64,000 nt of DNA from Voacanga thouarsii (GCA_026120185.1 JANUWF010001109.1:1480001-1544000); one strand, 5' to 3'. Shown: positions 34,621 through 47,793, numbered from the stretch's first letter. Notes: generated by a model not told the origin, from the sequence alone. Numbers and translations: made by a program.

Positions 34621-36110
34621 TAATATGCCTTTTATTGTATTGGAGAGAAATTCACATCTTTCCCTCCAAAAATGTTTCCCTCTATTGCATTTTCCCTCTA
34701 TTCATATTTCCACATTTTGGGTTTTACGTATAACATTTCCAAGATATCTAGTTCCCACTTCCTATGTAACTCATAGTTCTATCATTCTGTTAGATGAAAA
34801 CTCCAACTATTATATACAACATTTCATTTCCTATCTTTCATTACCATTCTATCATATAATCATAGTTGACACTCCTTCCTTATTCTATCAATATAGCATA
34901 ATTATAGTTGATACTTTCATCTTATACTGTTAACTAATATGGAAAGTCATAATCAACTGGAAGATATAATATAAGAAGAAACATTCATCGAAACATTACT
35001 TGAATCTATAACCTTATAGTCATAGATGAGACCACTTTACTTCTAAGTGTGACTTTTCATAGAAGAATCTATTTTAAAAGGATAACATAGTATGAAATTA
35101 TTTTTTAATTAATTCACAATGGTATTATTAATATTGTACTATTTATATAATCTAAATATTTATTATATATTAAAATTTTATCTTATTTATCCTCTAAATT
35201 CATACATAATCTAAATTTTATCTAATTAATGACATTATTTGTATATAAATATTTTAAATTAAAATGAATGGCCACATGTGATAATAAAAATAGATAAATA
35301 TAATAAGAGAATATGTTGATATAACTTAGAAATATTTTAAAATATTAGCTTCCATAAATAATTTAATTAATAATTGTATTTATCATATTTTATAAGATTA
35401 ATTTTGTGTTCTTTTAAGATGAATTTTTATATATTATTTGTAAAAAAAAAAATTAGAGCAGTATCCAATTCGAAGTGTCATATTTAATTTTGAATAGATC
35501 TAATGTATATCATTTTTATTTTGTCAAATTTTAAATTAATGACTTAAAATACCTCCAAATTCATTATTAAATTACCAACTGTTAAAGGAAAAAAAAAATT
35601 CTTATTCTATTAGCTATAATTCATTAGTAAATTATCAACTAATAAAACAAAAGGCCCGATAAAGGGGATTTGAACCTATAACATGCTTTAAGATACATAC
35701 CCTAGATATGCTAGTACACCATCAGATGTTTTGTGATTGGCACCGACCATGTTATATTTACATTTTCCTACCATCTTGCATCTAATAATAATATTCACAA
35801 CAAATATCTTGTTAGATATTTGTATTTTGATTTAAATAATTCCATAATTTACACTTTCCCGTCATCCTCAACTAATAATAAAATTTATAACAAATATCTT
35901 ATTAAATATTTTTATTTTGATTTAAATAATGCAATTATTCATACGTATTTTTATAGAAAATAGGAAATTATATTTAGATAAATACAATATATATATATAT
36001 ATAGGTAAATGATTTATTTCAAAGGTAAACATGCAAAAGGATAAAGGATATGAATTTATTGGTAATATAATGAGTTTGGTAAATTTTAACAAATTTTTTC
36101 ATATAAATGA
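34621..36110. other. AT-rich region with a tRNA-like remnant and a local duplication
   Basis: No gene found. On the minus strand at about 35725-35655 a tRNA-like sequence is seen, with GGTGTACTAGCA in the A-box position and GGTTCAAATCCCC as the B box. At 35753-35842 and 35846-35935 a ~93-bp block is tandemly repeated with changes (common core ttttgatttaaataat). The open frame at 34625-34933 is low-complexity AT-rich DNA. Confidence 0.45.
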
Positions 36111-36115
36111 CTTTA

Positions 36116-36422
36116 TATTGTGAATTTGATTCCAAATAGAATCAAGAATCAAGAAAACAAAATATAAAAACTGATATTAAAGAAACTAAAAGAAGAAAGG
36201 AATGAACGAATCACTTAGATATAGTTGATTGATTATATTCGTTTACATAAAGCCCCTATTTATAGAGGTTTAGATAAATCATCTAAAAGGATAAGAAATG
36301 AATCTAATAAATACAATCTTATCATATCCACTAATAACGTTAGAAAAATGAATAGTCACATCTATCTTCAAGATAAATGGATGGCATCGAAAAATAAATA
36401 GCCATTTATTATTTTCATAACA
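36116..36422 (-). mobile_element. 3' LTR of copia-1
   Basis: On the minus strand it begins TGTTATGAAAAT and ends TTCACAATA. It includes a TATA-type CTATAAATAG on the minus strand at 36256-36265. It pairs with 40600-40914. Confidence 0.92.
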
Positions 36423-36599
36423 CTCCCCCTTGGATGTTCATTTTCAAACTCTCAGAAATTGCCTAGTTAAAACCCTTCCTAGGAAAAACCCTATGGGACA
36501 AAACCTTGTGAATGAAAAAAGTGCACACTACCTGCTCTAGAGGGAACACAACCTTATTAAAAACCTGACCAAGAAAAAACTCATTAGGAAAAAAATCTT

Positions 36600-37350
36600 A
36601 GGAAAAAAGAGTACATTATACATATTCCCCCTTTTGATAGCATCTTCAAGATAACTTCATATCTTTCAACTGACGCATTCCAATTTTATGTACTAATTTT
36701 TCAATGAAGCTGTCGGCAATGTCTTAGTGAATAATTTTACCAAATTATCATATGATCAAATATGTTGCACATCAATTTTACCGCTCTTCAGCAATTCATG
36801 AATGAAGAAATTTTTTGGTGAAATACGTTTTGTCCTATCTACTTTAATATATCAACCTCTTAATTATGTTATACAAGTTGCATTATCTTCATAAAGAGAT
36901 GTTGAAATTTCCTTTTCAGGGGATAAATCACAATTTTCTCGTATATAATGGATCATGGATTTCAACCATACACATTCTCAACTTACCTCATAAATAACAA
37001 TAAGTTTTGCATGATTAGAAGAAGTGATGCTATAAATTATTTTGTAAAGCTCCATGATATAGTAGTACCACCATATATAAAAAAAATAGCTAGTTTGAGA
37101 ACATGCATTATGCGGATCAAATAAGTAACTAGCATTTGCATAACCAATCCACATTGAGTTAGTTTTATTTGAATAAAACAATCCGGGATCCATTGTTCCT
37201 TAGAGATATCTTAGTGTGTGTTTAAAACCATTCCAACGTCATCGTATTGGAGAAGAACTAAATATTACTAATAAATTCACAGAAAATGCTATATGCTCTA
37301 TGCTATATGTGTACATTAGCAAGGTACATTAGTGCACCAATTTCACTGAG
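36600..37350 (-). pseudogene. Copia-1 RNase H, broken
   Basis: Minus-strand frame 37193-36978 reads LFYSNKTNSMWIGYANASYL followed by DPHNACSQTSYFFYIW, the copia RNase H signature (GYADA-YLSDP, S-TGYVF) with the first catalytic Asp of GYADA changed to Asn. Further fragments towards 36600 are frameshifted. The domain would remove template RNA during cDNA synthesis. Confidence 0.8.
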
Positions 37351-38330
37351 ATATGATACTTCAGAACCAATAAGTTTTTCATCATCTTCTCAAGATTGAA
37401 AAGAGTATTTATTTACATCTAATAACTTGACGACTATTGGAATACTCAATGGATGTGCTTTGTACATGTAAAACATCTTCAAAAGTTTAGCTGTATACGT
37501 TGATTGTTGAATAGAAATACCACCTTCAAGATATTCTATTTGTAGACTAAGACAAAATTTAGTTCTTCCAAAATCTTTAATTCAAATTCTTGCTTTAAGC
37601 TATCTCTTGCCTTTTAGAGCTTTTCTGAAATTCCAATAAGATTGATAGTATCATCATATATAGCAAGTGTAACAAAAACTCATCCAAATTTCTTAAAAAA
37701 TATACATGGACATTTCAAGTCATTTTTATATCCTGATCTTAATAAATATTCACTAAGATGATTATACTACATACATCGATCTACTTTAAGCCATACAATG
37801 ACTTTTGTAACTTAATGGAATAATTTCCACGAGGACCAAAATTATATGCTTCAAGCATACTGAATCCTTCAGGGATTTTCATATAAATAGAAATATCAAG
37901 GTTCCTATTTAAATATGTAGTCACAACATCCATTAGACATATGTCAATCTTTTTACATACTACTAGACTCACAAGGCATCGGAGTGTAATTGCATCTACC
38001 ACAGGTGAATATGTCTCATCATAATCAATATCTAATTTTTGCAAAAAGCCTTGTGTGGCAAGTCGAGCTTTATACCTTACGACTTCATTATTTTCATTCT
38101 ACTTTTGCACAAATACCCATTTATAACCAATTGGTTTTACACCTTTTGGTTTTCAGACTACAAGTCCAAAAACCTCAAGTTTTGCAAGTGAGCTTAACTC
38201 CGATTAAATTGTATTTTTCCAGTTTGACCAATCATTTCTATAACGACATTGTTCAACTGATGTTGATTCAAGATCCTCATTATCTTTTAACATAACTAGT
38301 GCTATATTGTATGCAAAAATATCATCAACA
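37351..38330 (-). pseudogene. Copia-1 reverse transcriptase, broken
   Basis: Minus-strand frame 38044-37781 reads KLDIDYDETYSPVVDAITLR, then DICLMDVVTTYLNRNLD, YMKIPEGFS and KLQKSLYGLK. These are the conserved copia N-terminal RT blocks (DYxETxSPV, QMDVKTAFLNG, MxQPEGF, LxKSLYGLKQ). The catalytic Asp in MDV is kept. Downstream blocks (near 37650-37400) are broken by frameshifts and I do not see an intact YVDD motif. Confidence 0.85.
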
Positions 38331-39420
38331 GTTAATTCCATCTGATTCCAACTTTGCTAGAAGTCATATAATTGATAGACATTTCATTATTCTATTCACT
38401 ATTTTTGTATATTTGGATCTTTTCATCAGTTGCCACTTGGTCCTTATTTTCTAATTCTTCAATTTGATCATCCTGGTCATTTACTCCTCTTTTCTTTCCA
38501 GGATTTTTTTCTTTTGAACTAAGGGATTGTCCACACTTTCGACGTGTTTCTGATTCAACAAGTATAGGAATTTCATTTTGTCTTGTTGGAACTTCTATCT
38601 AAATAGGAATATCTATAGTTAGAATATACGATTTAGTTACCCTTGTAGAGTTAACAAAAGAATCTAGCAGCTGATTTGCATGTCTTTGAGAATGAATTAT
38701 CTTCTAAACTTCTACTTCACTTGCACTTGTGCGCAAATCTAAATAATTCAATGATGTTGTCTCAACAAGCCCTTTTTTATATGGTTTGTGTCCTCCCCCT
38801 AATTTAGGAAATAGAGTTTCATCAAAATGACAATAAGCAAATATTGTTGTAAATACATCTCCTGTCAATGGCTCAATATATCTAGTTATAGAGGGAGAAT
38901 CATATCCAACATATATCCCTAATCTTCTTTGAGGACCCATTTTAGTTTGTTGGTTTGGTACTATCAGTACATATACATCAAACCCAAAAAAATTTAAATG
39001 AGCAATATTTAGCTCTGAACCAAAAGCCAACATCAAGGGAGAAAATTTGTGCTAACTTGTTGGCTTTATACACACAAGTGCTATAGTATGCAAAATAACA
39101 TATCCCCAAGAAGATATATGAAGATTTGTTCTTATTAATAACGATCTAGCATTTAATTGTAATTTTGTAATAAATGATTCAGTTAGACCATTCTGGGTAT
39201 GAACATGAGCTACAGGATATTCAATGGTAATGCCAATCGATATGCAATAAGCATGAACGGCTTGGGAGGAATATTCTCTAGCATTATCTAGATAGATCCT
39301 TTTAATAGGACAATTGGGAAAATTTGCTCGTAAATGAATTATTTGGGCAAACAATCTCACAAACACCAGGTAATGAGTTGATAATAAACTGACATGCAAC
39401 TATCGGATCAATGTATTAAT
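38331..39420 (-). pseudogene. Copia-1 integrase, broken
   Basis: Minus-strand frame 39399-39052 reads NCPIKRIYLDNAREYSSQAV and VAHVHTQNGLTESFITKLQL, the retroviral-type integrase core with the second catalytic Asp (YLDNAREY) and Glu (NGLTES). 39036-38704 continues with LNIAHLNFFGFDVYVLIVP and RRLGIYVGYDSPSITRYIEP, the copia integrase C-terminal GKL-Y/L-W-like block that precedes RT. A frameshift separates the two, and stops follow 38704. Confidence 0.85.
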
Positions 39421-39539
39421 TAAAACTATAAAGTATCTAAATTACCCACATAGTAGATGAATTGGTCTATATATATTACCATCAATTCTTTCTAGAAATG
39501 CTAGAGACTCAAACTCCACTTTTGACTTCTTAGAGGATG

Positions 39540-40438
39540 ACCATACGTATTTTCAATAGAAGCCTAATAAAGATCAACAAGATGTTTTGCCATACGACAG
39601 GTACGAGACCAATGACCTTTCATGCCACAACGATAACATTTATCTTTCTAATTTGTAAGAACCACCACCTTTCCTTTTCCTTTCTCATTATTTTTTGGCC
39701 ACTTCTGGTAATTATTATTATTTCTCGTAACTTTGTTTTTACTTTTGTGATCATAATAAATATTTCTATTTTAACCGCATGCACGTCTACAGCCACAACC
39801 ACGATCTCAGCCTCTTTTAGATCCAAAATCATGATTTCTAACAATATTCACTTCTAAGAATGGAGTAGAACCTATTGGTCAGGCTTCATGATTTTTCTGG
39901 GAACTAATTATTTTGCTCAGCTCCAGAAGGCAAGATATCAATTCTGCATATTTTTAAATCCCTTTTCTCGATATGGCTGTTGCAGAAGCACATTCAAAGC
40001 ATGAAAAGTAGAAAAAAATTTCAACATATCTTCATCAGTAATATTTTCTCTACATAATTTTAGCAGTGAGCTAATTTTAAACATCATAGAATTATACTCA
40101 CTAACAGATTTAAAATCTTATAATCACAAGTGTATCTAATTATACCATACTTTTGGAAGGACGACCATCTTTTGGTGGTCAAACATTTCTTTCAAATTAT
40201 TCTACAAAATAAGTGGACTTTTCACTGTAAGGTATTCCATTTTTAAATCTTCATGAAGATGATGACAAAGAAAAATCATAACTTCAACATCATTTTGTGA
40301 TGATGATGGATTTCTTTCAACAATGTATCTGCCAAACCCATTGCAGGTAAATACATTTCAGCATTTAGTGTCTAAGATAAATAGTTTTTTCTCAGTGATC
40401 CCTAGAGCTGCAAACTCAAGTTTAGTGAAATTTGCCAT
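39540..40438 (-). pseudogene. Copia-1 gag, broken
   Basis: Starts at 40438 on the minus strand as MANFTKLEFAALGI, the usual opening of this copia gag type. The middle is riddled with stops. Near the end a basic Gly/Arg-rich stretch is followed by a zinc knuckle, CYRCGMKGHWSRTC (about 39640-39595, CX2CX4HX4C with all ligands kept), then RMAKHLVDLYQASIE. It would form the particle shell and bind element RNA. Confidence 0.85.
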
Positions 40439-40599
40439 GTTAAAACAAAATCAAATAGAAAGAGTACCTATCTTCTTTTGTTTAGCACACTTTAAAAAAT
40501 AGACTACCTAATTGTACGGATCGAAAGAATATTTTCAATGGTGTTAGCTTGATTATAAACTTCAGTAAAACAACTTCGTAGAGTCTCGTGCTAATAACG

Positions 40600-40914
40600 T
40601 ATTGTGAAGTTAATTCCAAATAAAATCAAGAATCAAGAATCAAGAAAACAAAATATAAAAATTGATATTAAAGAAACTATAAGAAGAGAGGAATGAGAGA
40701 ATCATTTAGATTCAATTGAATGATTATGTTCGTTTACATAAAGCCCATATTTATAGAGGTTTAGGTACATCATTTAAAAAGGATAAGAAATGAATGTAAT
40801 AAATACAATCTTATCTTATCCATTAATAATCTTAGAAAAATGAACAATCACATCTATATTCAAGATAAATGGATAGCATCGAAAAATGAATAGCTATTTA
40901 TTATTCTCATAACA
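40600..40914 (-). mobile_element. 5' LTR of copia-1
   Basis: Pairs with 36116-36422. It drives the element on the minus strand; see the TATA box entry. After its 3' end (minus strand) comes CGTTATTAGCACGAGACTC, the position of the primer-binding site; I do not assign the tRNA. Confidence 0.92.
40748..40756 (-). promoter_or_regulatory. TATA box of copia-1 5' LTR
   Basis: Minus strand CTATAAATA, a good plant TATA match, present in both LTRs of copia-1 at equivalent positions, about 165 bases from the LTR 5' end. Confidence 0.55.
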
Positions 40915-40919
40915 CTTTA

Positions 40920-41404
40920 CTTATATTTCATACTTATAATTTATTTGACGTGTAACTTAGCAATAATTTTATGAAAAATCATTTACCTAACTTTATTCAG
41001 TAAACATTAATTTATATAATTTTTAGAAGTAAAATACTAAAGGGAAGGTAAAAATAAGTTTAAAGGAAATGACATTGATTAAGAAATAATTTATTATTCA
41101 CTTAACTTTGAATATTAAACGATGTAACTTATTTTTTCTATTATGTTAAAAAATTTCTTTAAGATTCTATTAGTAAACCATTACTAATGTGGTACCAATG
41201 GATTACTAATATGATTATTTTATTTTTCATTATTTTTTATATTTCTATTGGTAATTTATTGGTAATCTCTCAATAAAATTAAAATGACCAATAGAAAAGC
41301 AACAGAATATCAATGGATAGAAATATTCATTTTTATTTTTTAATAATCCTTTCGGCAAATAAAACCATTATCAACACAGTACTATTAAACTTACTAACAA
41401 AATA
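40920..41404. other. AT-rich flank with ATTGGTAAT-type repeats
   Basis: No gene. Motifs such as ccaatggattactaat and ttggtaatttattggtaat recur on both sides of the CACTA element (also at 43370-43440), as if it was inserted inside another repeat-rich miniature element. No outer termini identified. Confidence 0.35.
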
Positions 41405-43182
41405 CACTACTAGAAACTAGGCAATAAGCCACACCAAATTTCGTGGTTGATTGATAAAATTTTGTGCCTAATAGACCGTAGCCGCGGAACTGCCATGAAA
41501 AAAATTTCTTGACTGATATCCCCGTTGTCGATTAATCAGCCACGAAATTAATTTTCTCGGGTGATTTGCAATGGAAAATTTCGTGGCTAATTTTCAAATT
41601 TGGTGGCTGATTCAATTTCAAATAATGAAATTTTCTTTAACTAAAAAAGAACCACCAACGAAAAATTTGTAGTTGATTTGTGCCACGGAATATCGTGGCT
41701 ATTACATAGCCGATTTTTGTGAAAATTTTTTTAAAATTCACAACGAATTTCCCAGCAGACCACAACCTACTTTGTAGACCAAGGTATGCCTAATCGCAAC
41801 ACCATCCCCTTCATGGACCAGAACTCACTTCATTAACCAAGCACACCTAATTGCAACCCTCAAATTATTTGAAGAACTTTTGCCTCCCTTAAGAATCAAA
41901 CCCAAGACCTCCCTTATTAGAGGTTAGGATTCAACCATTGGAAGAAGTCCAATAGCTTGGACATATCTTTGTTTTTTCATTTAAAGTATTTCTAACATTT
42001 AATATATGTGTGTATGTATATATTTATTTATATATATATGTATATTTATTTATATAGATAAATATATATTTATAAATACTTATATGTGCAAATATATATA
42101 TATATTTTTTTATTTATATAAATAAATATATATTTTTTAAAATATTTATTTATGAATATATATATATATATATATATTAATGAATGATTTACGTGGCTGA
42201 TTCGCAGGAGATTAGCCATGAAAATTATCCATAGCCGATTATGGCTGATCACCTATGAATCAGCCACGAAAATGTTTACAAAAATGTGATTATATTTTAA
42301 TAAAATTTTATCAGCCACGAATCAGCTAAAGTTATTTTTGCATAAATATAATTAAATTTTCAAAACTATCCATAGCCGATTCGTAGCTGATCACCTACGA
42401 ATCAACTACAAATTTTTTTAAAAAATGTGATTATATATTGATGAAAGATTTTCATGACTGATTGGCAGGAGATCAATTGTGAAAAATATCTATGGCCGAT
42501 TCATGGCTAATCTCCTCGAATCAGCCACGATTTTTTTTTTTTTTTGAAAATGTGATTATATATTAATGAATGTTCCGTGGCTGATTCATAGGAGATCTAC
42601 CACGAATCGGCCACGGATATTTTTGCATAAATATAATTAAATTTTGAAAAATATATGTGGTCGATTCGTGGTTGATCACTTACGAATTAGCCACGACATT
42701 TTAAAAAAATGTGATTATATATTGACGAAAAATTTTCATGGCTTAGTTGCAGAAGATCTACCACGAAAAATATCCATGGTTAATCATCTATGAATTAGTA
42801 CCAAAATTTTAAAAAAGTGTGATTATATATGTTGCATAAATATAATTAAATTTTAAAAATATCCGTGGCCAATTCGTGCTGATCACCTATGAATCAGTTA
42901 CGAATATTTTTACATATATATAATTCAATTATGGAAATTTTTTGTGGCTAATTCATGGCTGATCAACCATGAATATTTTTGCTTAAATATAATTAATATT
43001 TATGCAAAAATATTCATGACCGATTCGTGGCTGAATCACGGATCTCCTATGAATCAACCAGGAAATTTTTTCATCAATGTAATTACATTTTTTAATAATT
43101 TTCATAACTATTTTGTAGGTGATTCATGGGTGATCACCATCGCTAATTTCCATGGCTGATTGCCTAGATTCTAGTAGTGATA
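41402..43182. mobile_element. Non-autonomous CACTA transposon with perfect ATA TSD
   Basis: Element 41405-43179 (1,775 bp). Left terminus CACTACTAGAAACTAGGCAA; right terminus on the other strand CACTACTAGAATCTAGGCAA, one mismatch in 20. The 3-bp duplication ATA lies at 41402-41404 and 43180-43182. The interior has many direct and inverted copies of a GGCTGATTCGTGG-like motif, the subterminal repeats to which En/Spm-type transposase binds. No transposase gene is present, so it would depend on one supplied elsewhere. An AT-rich core (42000-42180) is simple repeat. Confidence 0.93.
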
Positions 43183-43209
43183 TTGATTAAATACCAACTG
43201 ATAGAAGTA

Positions 43210-43258
<49 letters not shown>

Positions 43259-45029
43259 CATATATATAAAATTTATAAGCCTAAAACATTTGATGGTATT
43301 TTGTCAGTAATTAAAATCTTTTTCATTTTATATTCCATTCAATTTTTATTTTATATATTGTTGGTAATCTATTAGTAACGTCTAGTAAAAGTAAAAATTT
43401 TTACCAATTATTAACAGAATTACCTATAGACTTTTTATTTTACAAAAACTTATAATAAAAACGATTCTATTTGTACTCCAATTCTTTTTAGTCAAACCTT
43501 CATGAAATAAATAGTTTTGTCGATAGTTATTCAAGATATTTTGGAAATATTAAGGACACGAGGCTCAATTTTAATTTATTTATTACAGTTAAATAAAATA
43601 TTAGTAGGTTATTACAATTAGCTTAAAATAAAAGATTAATTTTTTAGTTGATCAAAATATATAAAAAAAATTAGATTGAAAGGAATCAAAAGATTATGAT
43701 TGATTTTTTTTTTCTTTTGGCTAATGATTATGGTTGATTTTTTTTCTTGAAACTTTTCATTTGATTGAAATATATAAGACAAAATATTTTGAGTCCTTGA
43801 AATAGTCATTCAAAGTAAAATCATTCGAAAATATGTGTAAGCAAATCATTTAAAATCCTTTTTCATTTTTTTAAAACGATTACATTTTAAAAAAAAATTC
43901 CAATTAGAAAGGATAAGTTAAACGGCATGGAATTGTTTTATCAATAGATGCATTCAATAATTTATTACTGTTGACGTAGCAAAAATTCTGAAGTTATAGA
44001 GTTGAACTCTTCTTGAAACTTTAGTCAACTATAGATATCTAATTATCAATTTTTATCCATATATTTTTTATTTCTTTTTTAGTTTTGCAAAGTCAACGCT
44101 ATGTACAAATTTGAAAATATACGCTTTGGTTAGTGAATAAATGAAATCTAAATAATCACAATCAAACTCAAAAATATACTAATATTAGAAGAAGAATATA
44201 ATAATTGATTCAAAATTGATTAAACTTCATAAGTACTATTGTAAAAAAGGTCCCACTTAAGAATATTCTAGTTAACAATGAGTTCTAGTTGACAGTGACC
44301 ATGAAATATGTAGCTAATTGTTGGTATACAATTAAGATATACAATTGACAACTGACATTTAAAACACATAAGTTTGCATATAGCGACATTGGAAATACAT
44401 ACGTTTGAATAAATAGTTGACATCACATTTGAAAATTTTAATTTTTGAATTCAAAAAATGTTAAAAATATTGATTGAGGATAATATTGTTAATTAACTTA
44501 ACGTTTAATAATAAAAAGGCTTATATACCCCTATTAATCTGGATCAATTTGATCGACAAATCATTTCTGTTTTCATAATTCTCAAAATATGCAATGATTT
44601 TTACAATCCATTATGTCATGCATAGGACCATTTATTTCACAATAACAGTTCAGGTTTATATTCACAAACAACAAGTTTTAAAAGATGAGGATGTCATTTT
44701 TGTCAACGATCAATCTCAGTCAACTCAAGCTTAGGGAATCGCTCATTCTCTTCCTTTATCAAGAATCGTGTCTAATACAAATTAAATATTCTGAGTATAA
44801 ACTCCAAGCTAACTATACATTTCCTACTCACTGGACACAAAGTCAAAGTCAAAAGTATTTTGATCATTTTCTTCAAAATATCAGGTCAATGTGTAGTCTC
44901 TTACCATAAAACTCCTTATATCCTTCTAAAGCAATTCGTGCAAAGAAAAGAGGGACAATGCCATTTTTATCCCCTAAAAAGGCTCATATTATTTCAAGAA
45001 GTTCCCATCCTTCCATTTTTTTTTTTTTT
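43183..45029. other. AT-rich intergenic stretch
   Basis: An (AT)n run lies at 43210-43253. No ORF, LTR terminus or TIR that I can support was found between here and the copia-2 LTR. A run of about 15 T ends at 45030. Confidence 0.5.
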
Positions 45030-46708
45030 TGTTAAGTTCTTGCACAATCAGAGACATAAAACAACGGAAGAAAAATAAGAAACCATCCTAGGATCAACAT
45101 ATACGTGAAATACAGATAACAAAAAGTAAAGAATATACCTTTAATGCCTTTGGTGATCTCTCTGGTGTTTAAGATTTCTTCTTGCTGATGGCGGGATCCA
45201 ACAAACAATCAAAAGAGTATGTTTTCCTTGTCATTTGGTCACAACCACTGCAAGTCAAGAGTAGGCTTGCTTCCAACAGTATCCACAGGAGGGGAAAAAC
45301 TTAAGACTCCATAATTTATGGGCTTGCAGAAGGTTTTCAATGGCTAGGGTATGTTGAGGAAGAAGAAAAAGGTTTTTTGTAAAGAATAAATCTCTGTGTA
45401 ATTGCAGTTTCTTAGACTCACAAAAAAACCACACCCAAATACAGTGTGTGTGTGTGTGTGTGTGTGTATCTTTGTGTATTTTAGTTTCCTAAATAAATTA
45501 GGATTTAATAATTATGATTAGAATCCATACGTTCTCATAATAATAATTTATTTTGTAAATTATAACTATTTATAATTTGACCACAGAAAACTACTTCTTC
45601 TCACAATTAACCCTATAAGGTTATCAAATAACATCTTAAGTTCTCAATCCTCTATTGTGTGTGACCTATTAGGTTTCTTGGTCTATTGGCAGCAAAATAT
45701 GAATTAATCCCATCAGCTTTAGGAAATAACCCTTAATAATTAGAATAAACTTATTAATTTTAATTAAGTTTGATTTATTAATTCCCTAATTAATAAATCC
45801 ATATTTGGCAGCTCGTGAGCAGCATCTAGCAATATATCATAACCACCCAAAAGTCCAAAAAGTCAAGTTACTTGACATAAATCTTTTAATAGCAAAATCA
45901 ATGTAATAAACTTCTTTCACCATATAATATCTCATTAGTGCCAACTCCCTCCAAAATATTAATTAATTCTGAGTCGAATATCTTAGTACTTATTTGGAAT
46001 CCATTGCATATTATGTGTACCAATTGGAACAATTTTCAATACACAGTTGCCTTGGCCAAGGACTTTTTGAGTAGTGATTCCTATAAGTGGCCTTGAGATA
46101 TTCGCTCTTACTATTAGGAGTGGTGAATCCTTTATTGATCCTCTCAACAACTTTTGTTTACTTCACATTGTACCTAATATCCATCTCATAGGCAGTCTTG
46201 CTGGGAATTCAGAGATTGGAATCAAAGTACAACGCTTAGTAAACAAAGTACATTGGAGATCTCAAGTTTAAGAATACTTGCATACTATCATTAGTACAAA
46301 TAGTTATCCATGTGATTATCTTATAGCTAGGTCATCCAATGTACTTATTCTAGTAATAAGTATCCACGTATTAACTTTGAATATCACAACACTCACAGAT
46401 GTGAGAATTATTGCCTAATCAAATTCGGAAGTATAACATGTGCTAGTATTAACTCATTAATGATGTCCTATCTCATTAATACAATGACTATGAATAATTC
46501 AAGTATGAATACTATCTAGTCTAGTAAGAACTCCATATCATGACCTCTATCATGATTTCTTTAACACAGTGTTGCACTTGAGACTTTATGTAACAGCTAT
46601 ATTCACACGAAAATATAAATAAAACAAACTAAAATATAAAGAATGCCTTGTATTATTAAATAAATGTGTAATATACAAAATACAAGTGATTACCTCTAGA
46701 CCATAACA
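45030..46708 (-). mobile_element. 3' LTR of copia-2
   Basis: On the minus strand it begins TGTTATGGTCTAGAGG at 46708, directly after the copia-2 coding end, and probably ends GAACTTAACA at 45030. The first ~80 bases resemble the start of the solo copia LTR family (6457). The outer border is inferred from the TGTTA/TAACA pairing and lies beside a T run, so no TSD can be read. A (GT)n run is at 45443-45468. Confidence 0.65.
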
Positions 46709-47542
46709 TGAACATATTCCTACTTGCACTAGAACCAATCATTCATGTATCTAATACCAAATAACTCAACATGTCTATCATATTTTTTCTGGGTTGTGCT
46801 TTAGTTAGTGGATCAGCTATATTCTCATCAATAGGAACTCTATCTATCTTTACATCTTATTTATCTATGATCTTCCAGATTAGGTGATACTGTCTTAGTA
46901 TGTGTTTGGATCATGGGTAAGACCGTGATTTATTTGCTTGTGTAATGGAGCCAATGTTGTCATAATAAAAATACATTAAATCAACAATGCTAAGGACCAC
47001 TCCTAGTTCCATCACAAACTTCTTGATCTAAATTACTTCATTAGCTGTTTCAGAAGTGGCTATGTACTCAGCTTCAGTCATTAAGATAGTAAGAGATCTT
47101 GTTTAGAACTTTTTCAATTTATTGCCCCTCCACACAATGTAAATACGTAGCTACATTGTGATTTGAAATCATCTTTATCAGATTGAAAACTAGCATCAAT
47201 ATATTCATTTAGTTTCAAATTACCTTCTTCATATACCAAGAATACACCATTAATCCTTTACAAGTACTTAAGGATATTCTTTACAGCTGCCCAATGACTC
47301 TTTCTACTGTCAGATTGGTATCTGCTCATCAAATTGAGAGCATAAGATATATCGGGACTAGTATGTATCATAGCATACATGATAGATCTAATACCAAAGT
47401 ATATGGAATCCTACTTATGTGATCCCTTTCAACTTGTGTCTTTAGAGACGTCGACTTTAAATGGCTTACCCCATGAGACATGGGTAAGAATTCCTTTTTG
47501 GATTAATCCATACTGAATCTTTTCAGCACTTTATCTATGTAT
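46709..47542 (-). pseudogene. Copia-2 RT end and RNase H, broken
   Basis: On the minus strand the segment starting next to the gypsy-1 TSD reads YIDKVLKRFSM and KEFLPMSHGVSH, then a decayed copia 'SxxYA..SxMYAM..TRPD' block and RNase H. A later stretch (about 46960-46900) reads YYDNIGSITQANKSRSYPM, equal in layout to the copia LYCDNNGAIAQAKEPRSH motif with its catalytic Asp kept. Several stops lie between. Confidence 0.8.
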
Positions 47543-47793
47543 GTAACGTGAAACCCCAACTAAAACTAACCCTAGAGTAAGGGGATCGGGATGCATATCA
47601 TATTTTCTTGTTTGTATAAATATATTTTTGAATGATTTTATGTACTTTAGGATTGTGATTTATAGTCTAGAAGGTTTAGTTGTATTTATTAAAAGGTAAA
47701 ATGGTAATTTTGCTTGAAGTCAAAAGTAGGGAGATAGCTTTAAGATTACATAGGAAGAGTATTTGGGAGAGAAAATAAGAACAAGAGTTATTG

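Larger units (their letters stand above)
36111..40919 (-). mobile_element. Copia-1: Ty1/copia element with short LTRs and perfect TSD
   Basis: Minus-strand element between LTRs at 36116-36422 (307 bp) and 40600-40914 (315 bp). TSD CTTTA occurs at 36111-36115 and 40915-40919. The 3' LTR is preceded by the purine tract AAGGGGGAG (minus strand, at 36423-36431). Gag, integrase, reverse transcriptase and RNase H are all recognisable in copia order, but all carry frameshifts. Total length is 4.8 kb. Confidence 0.93.

Noticed and set aside
34625..34933. 102-codon open frame
   Set aside because: AT-rich low-complexity sequence with local repeats; no recognisable protein features.
35655..35725. Functional tRNA gene on the minus strand
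   Set aside because: The B box is good but the arms do not pair into a cloverleaf; degenerate tRNA-derived sequence.
39537..39857. 106-codon plus-strand frame
   Set aside because: Antisense shadow of the copia-1 gag zinc-knuckle region.
41405..43179. CRISPR-like or satellite array
   Set aside because: The short repeats are in both orientations and bounded by CACTA termini with a TSD, which identifies them as subterminal repeats.
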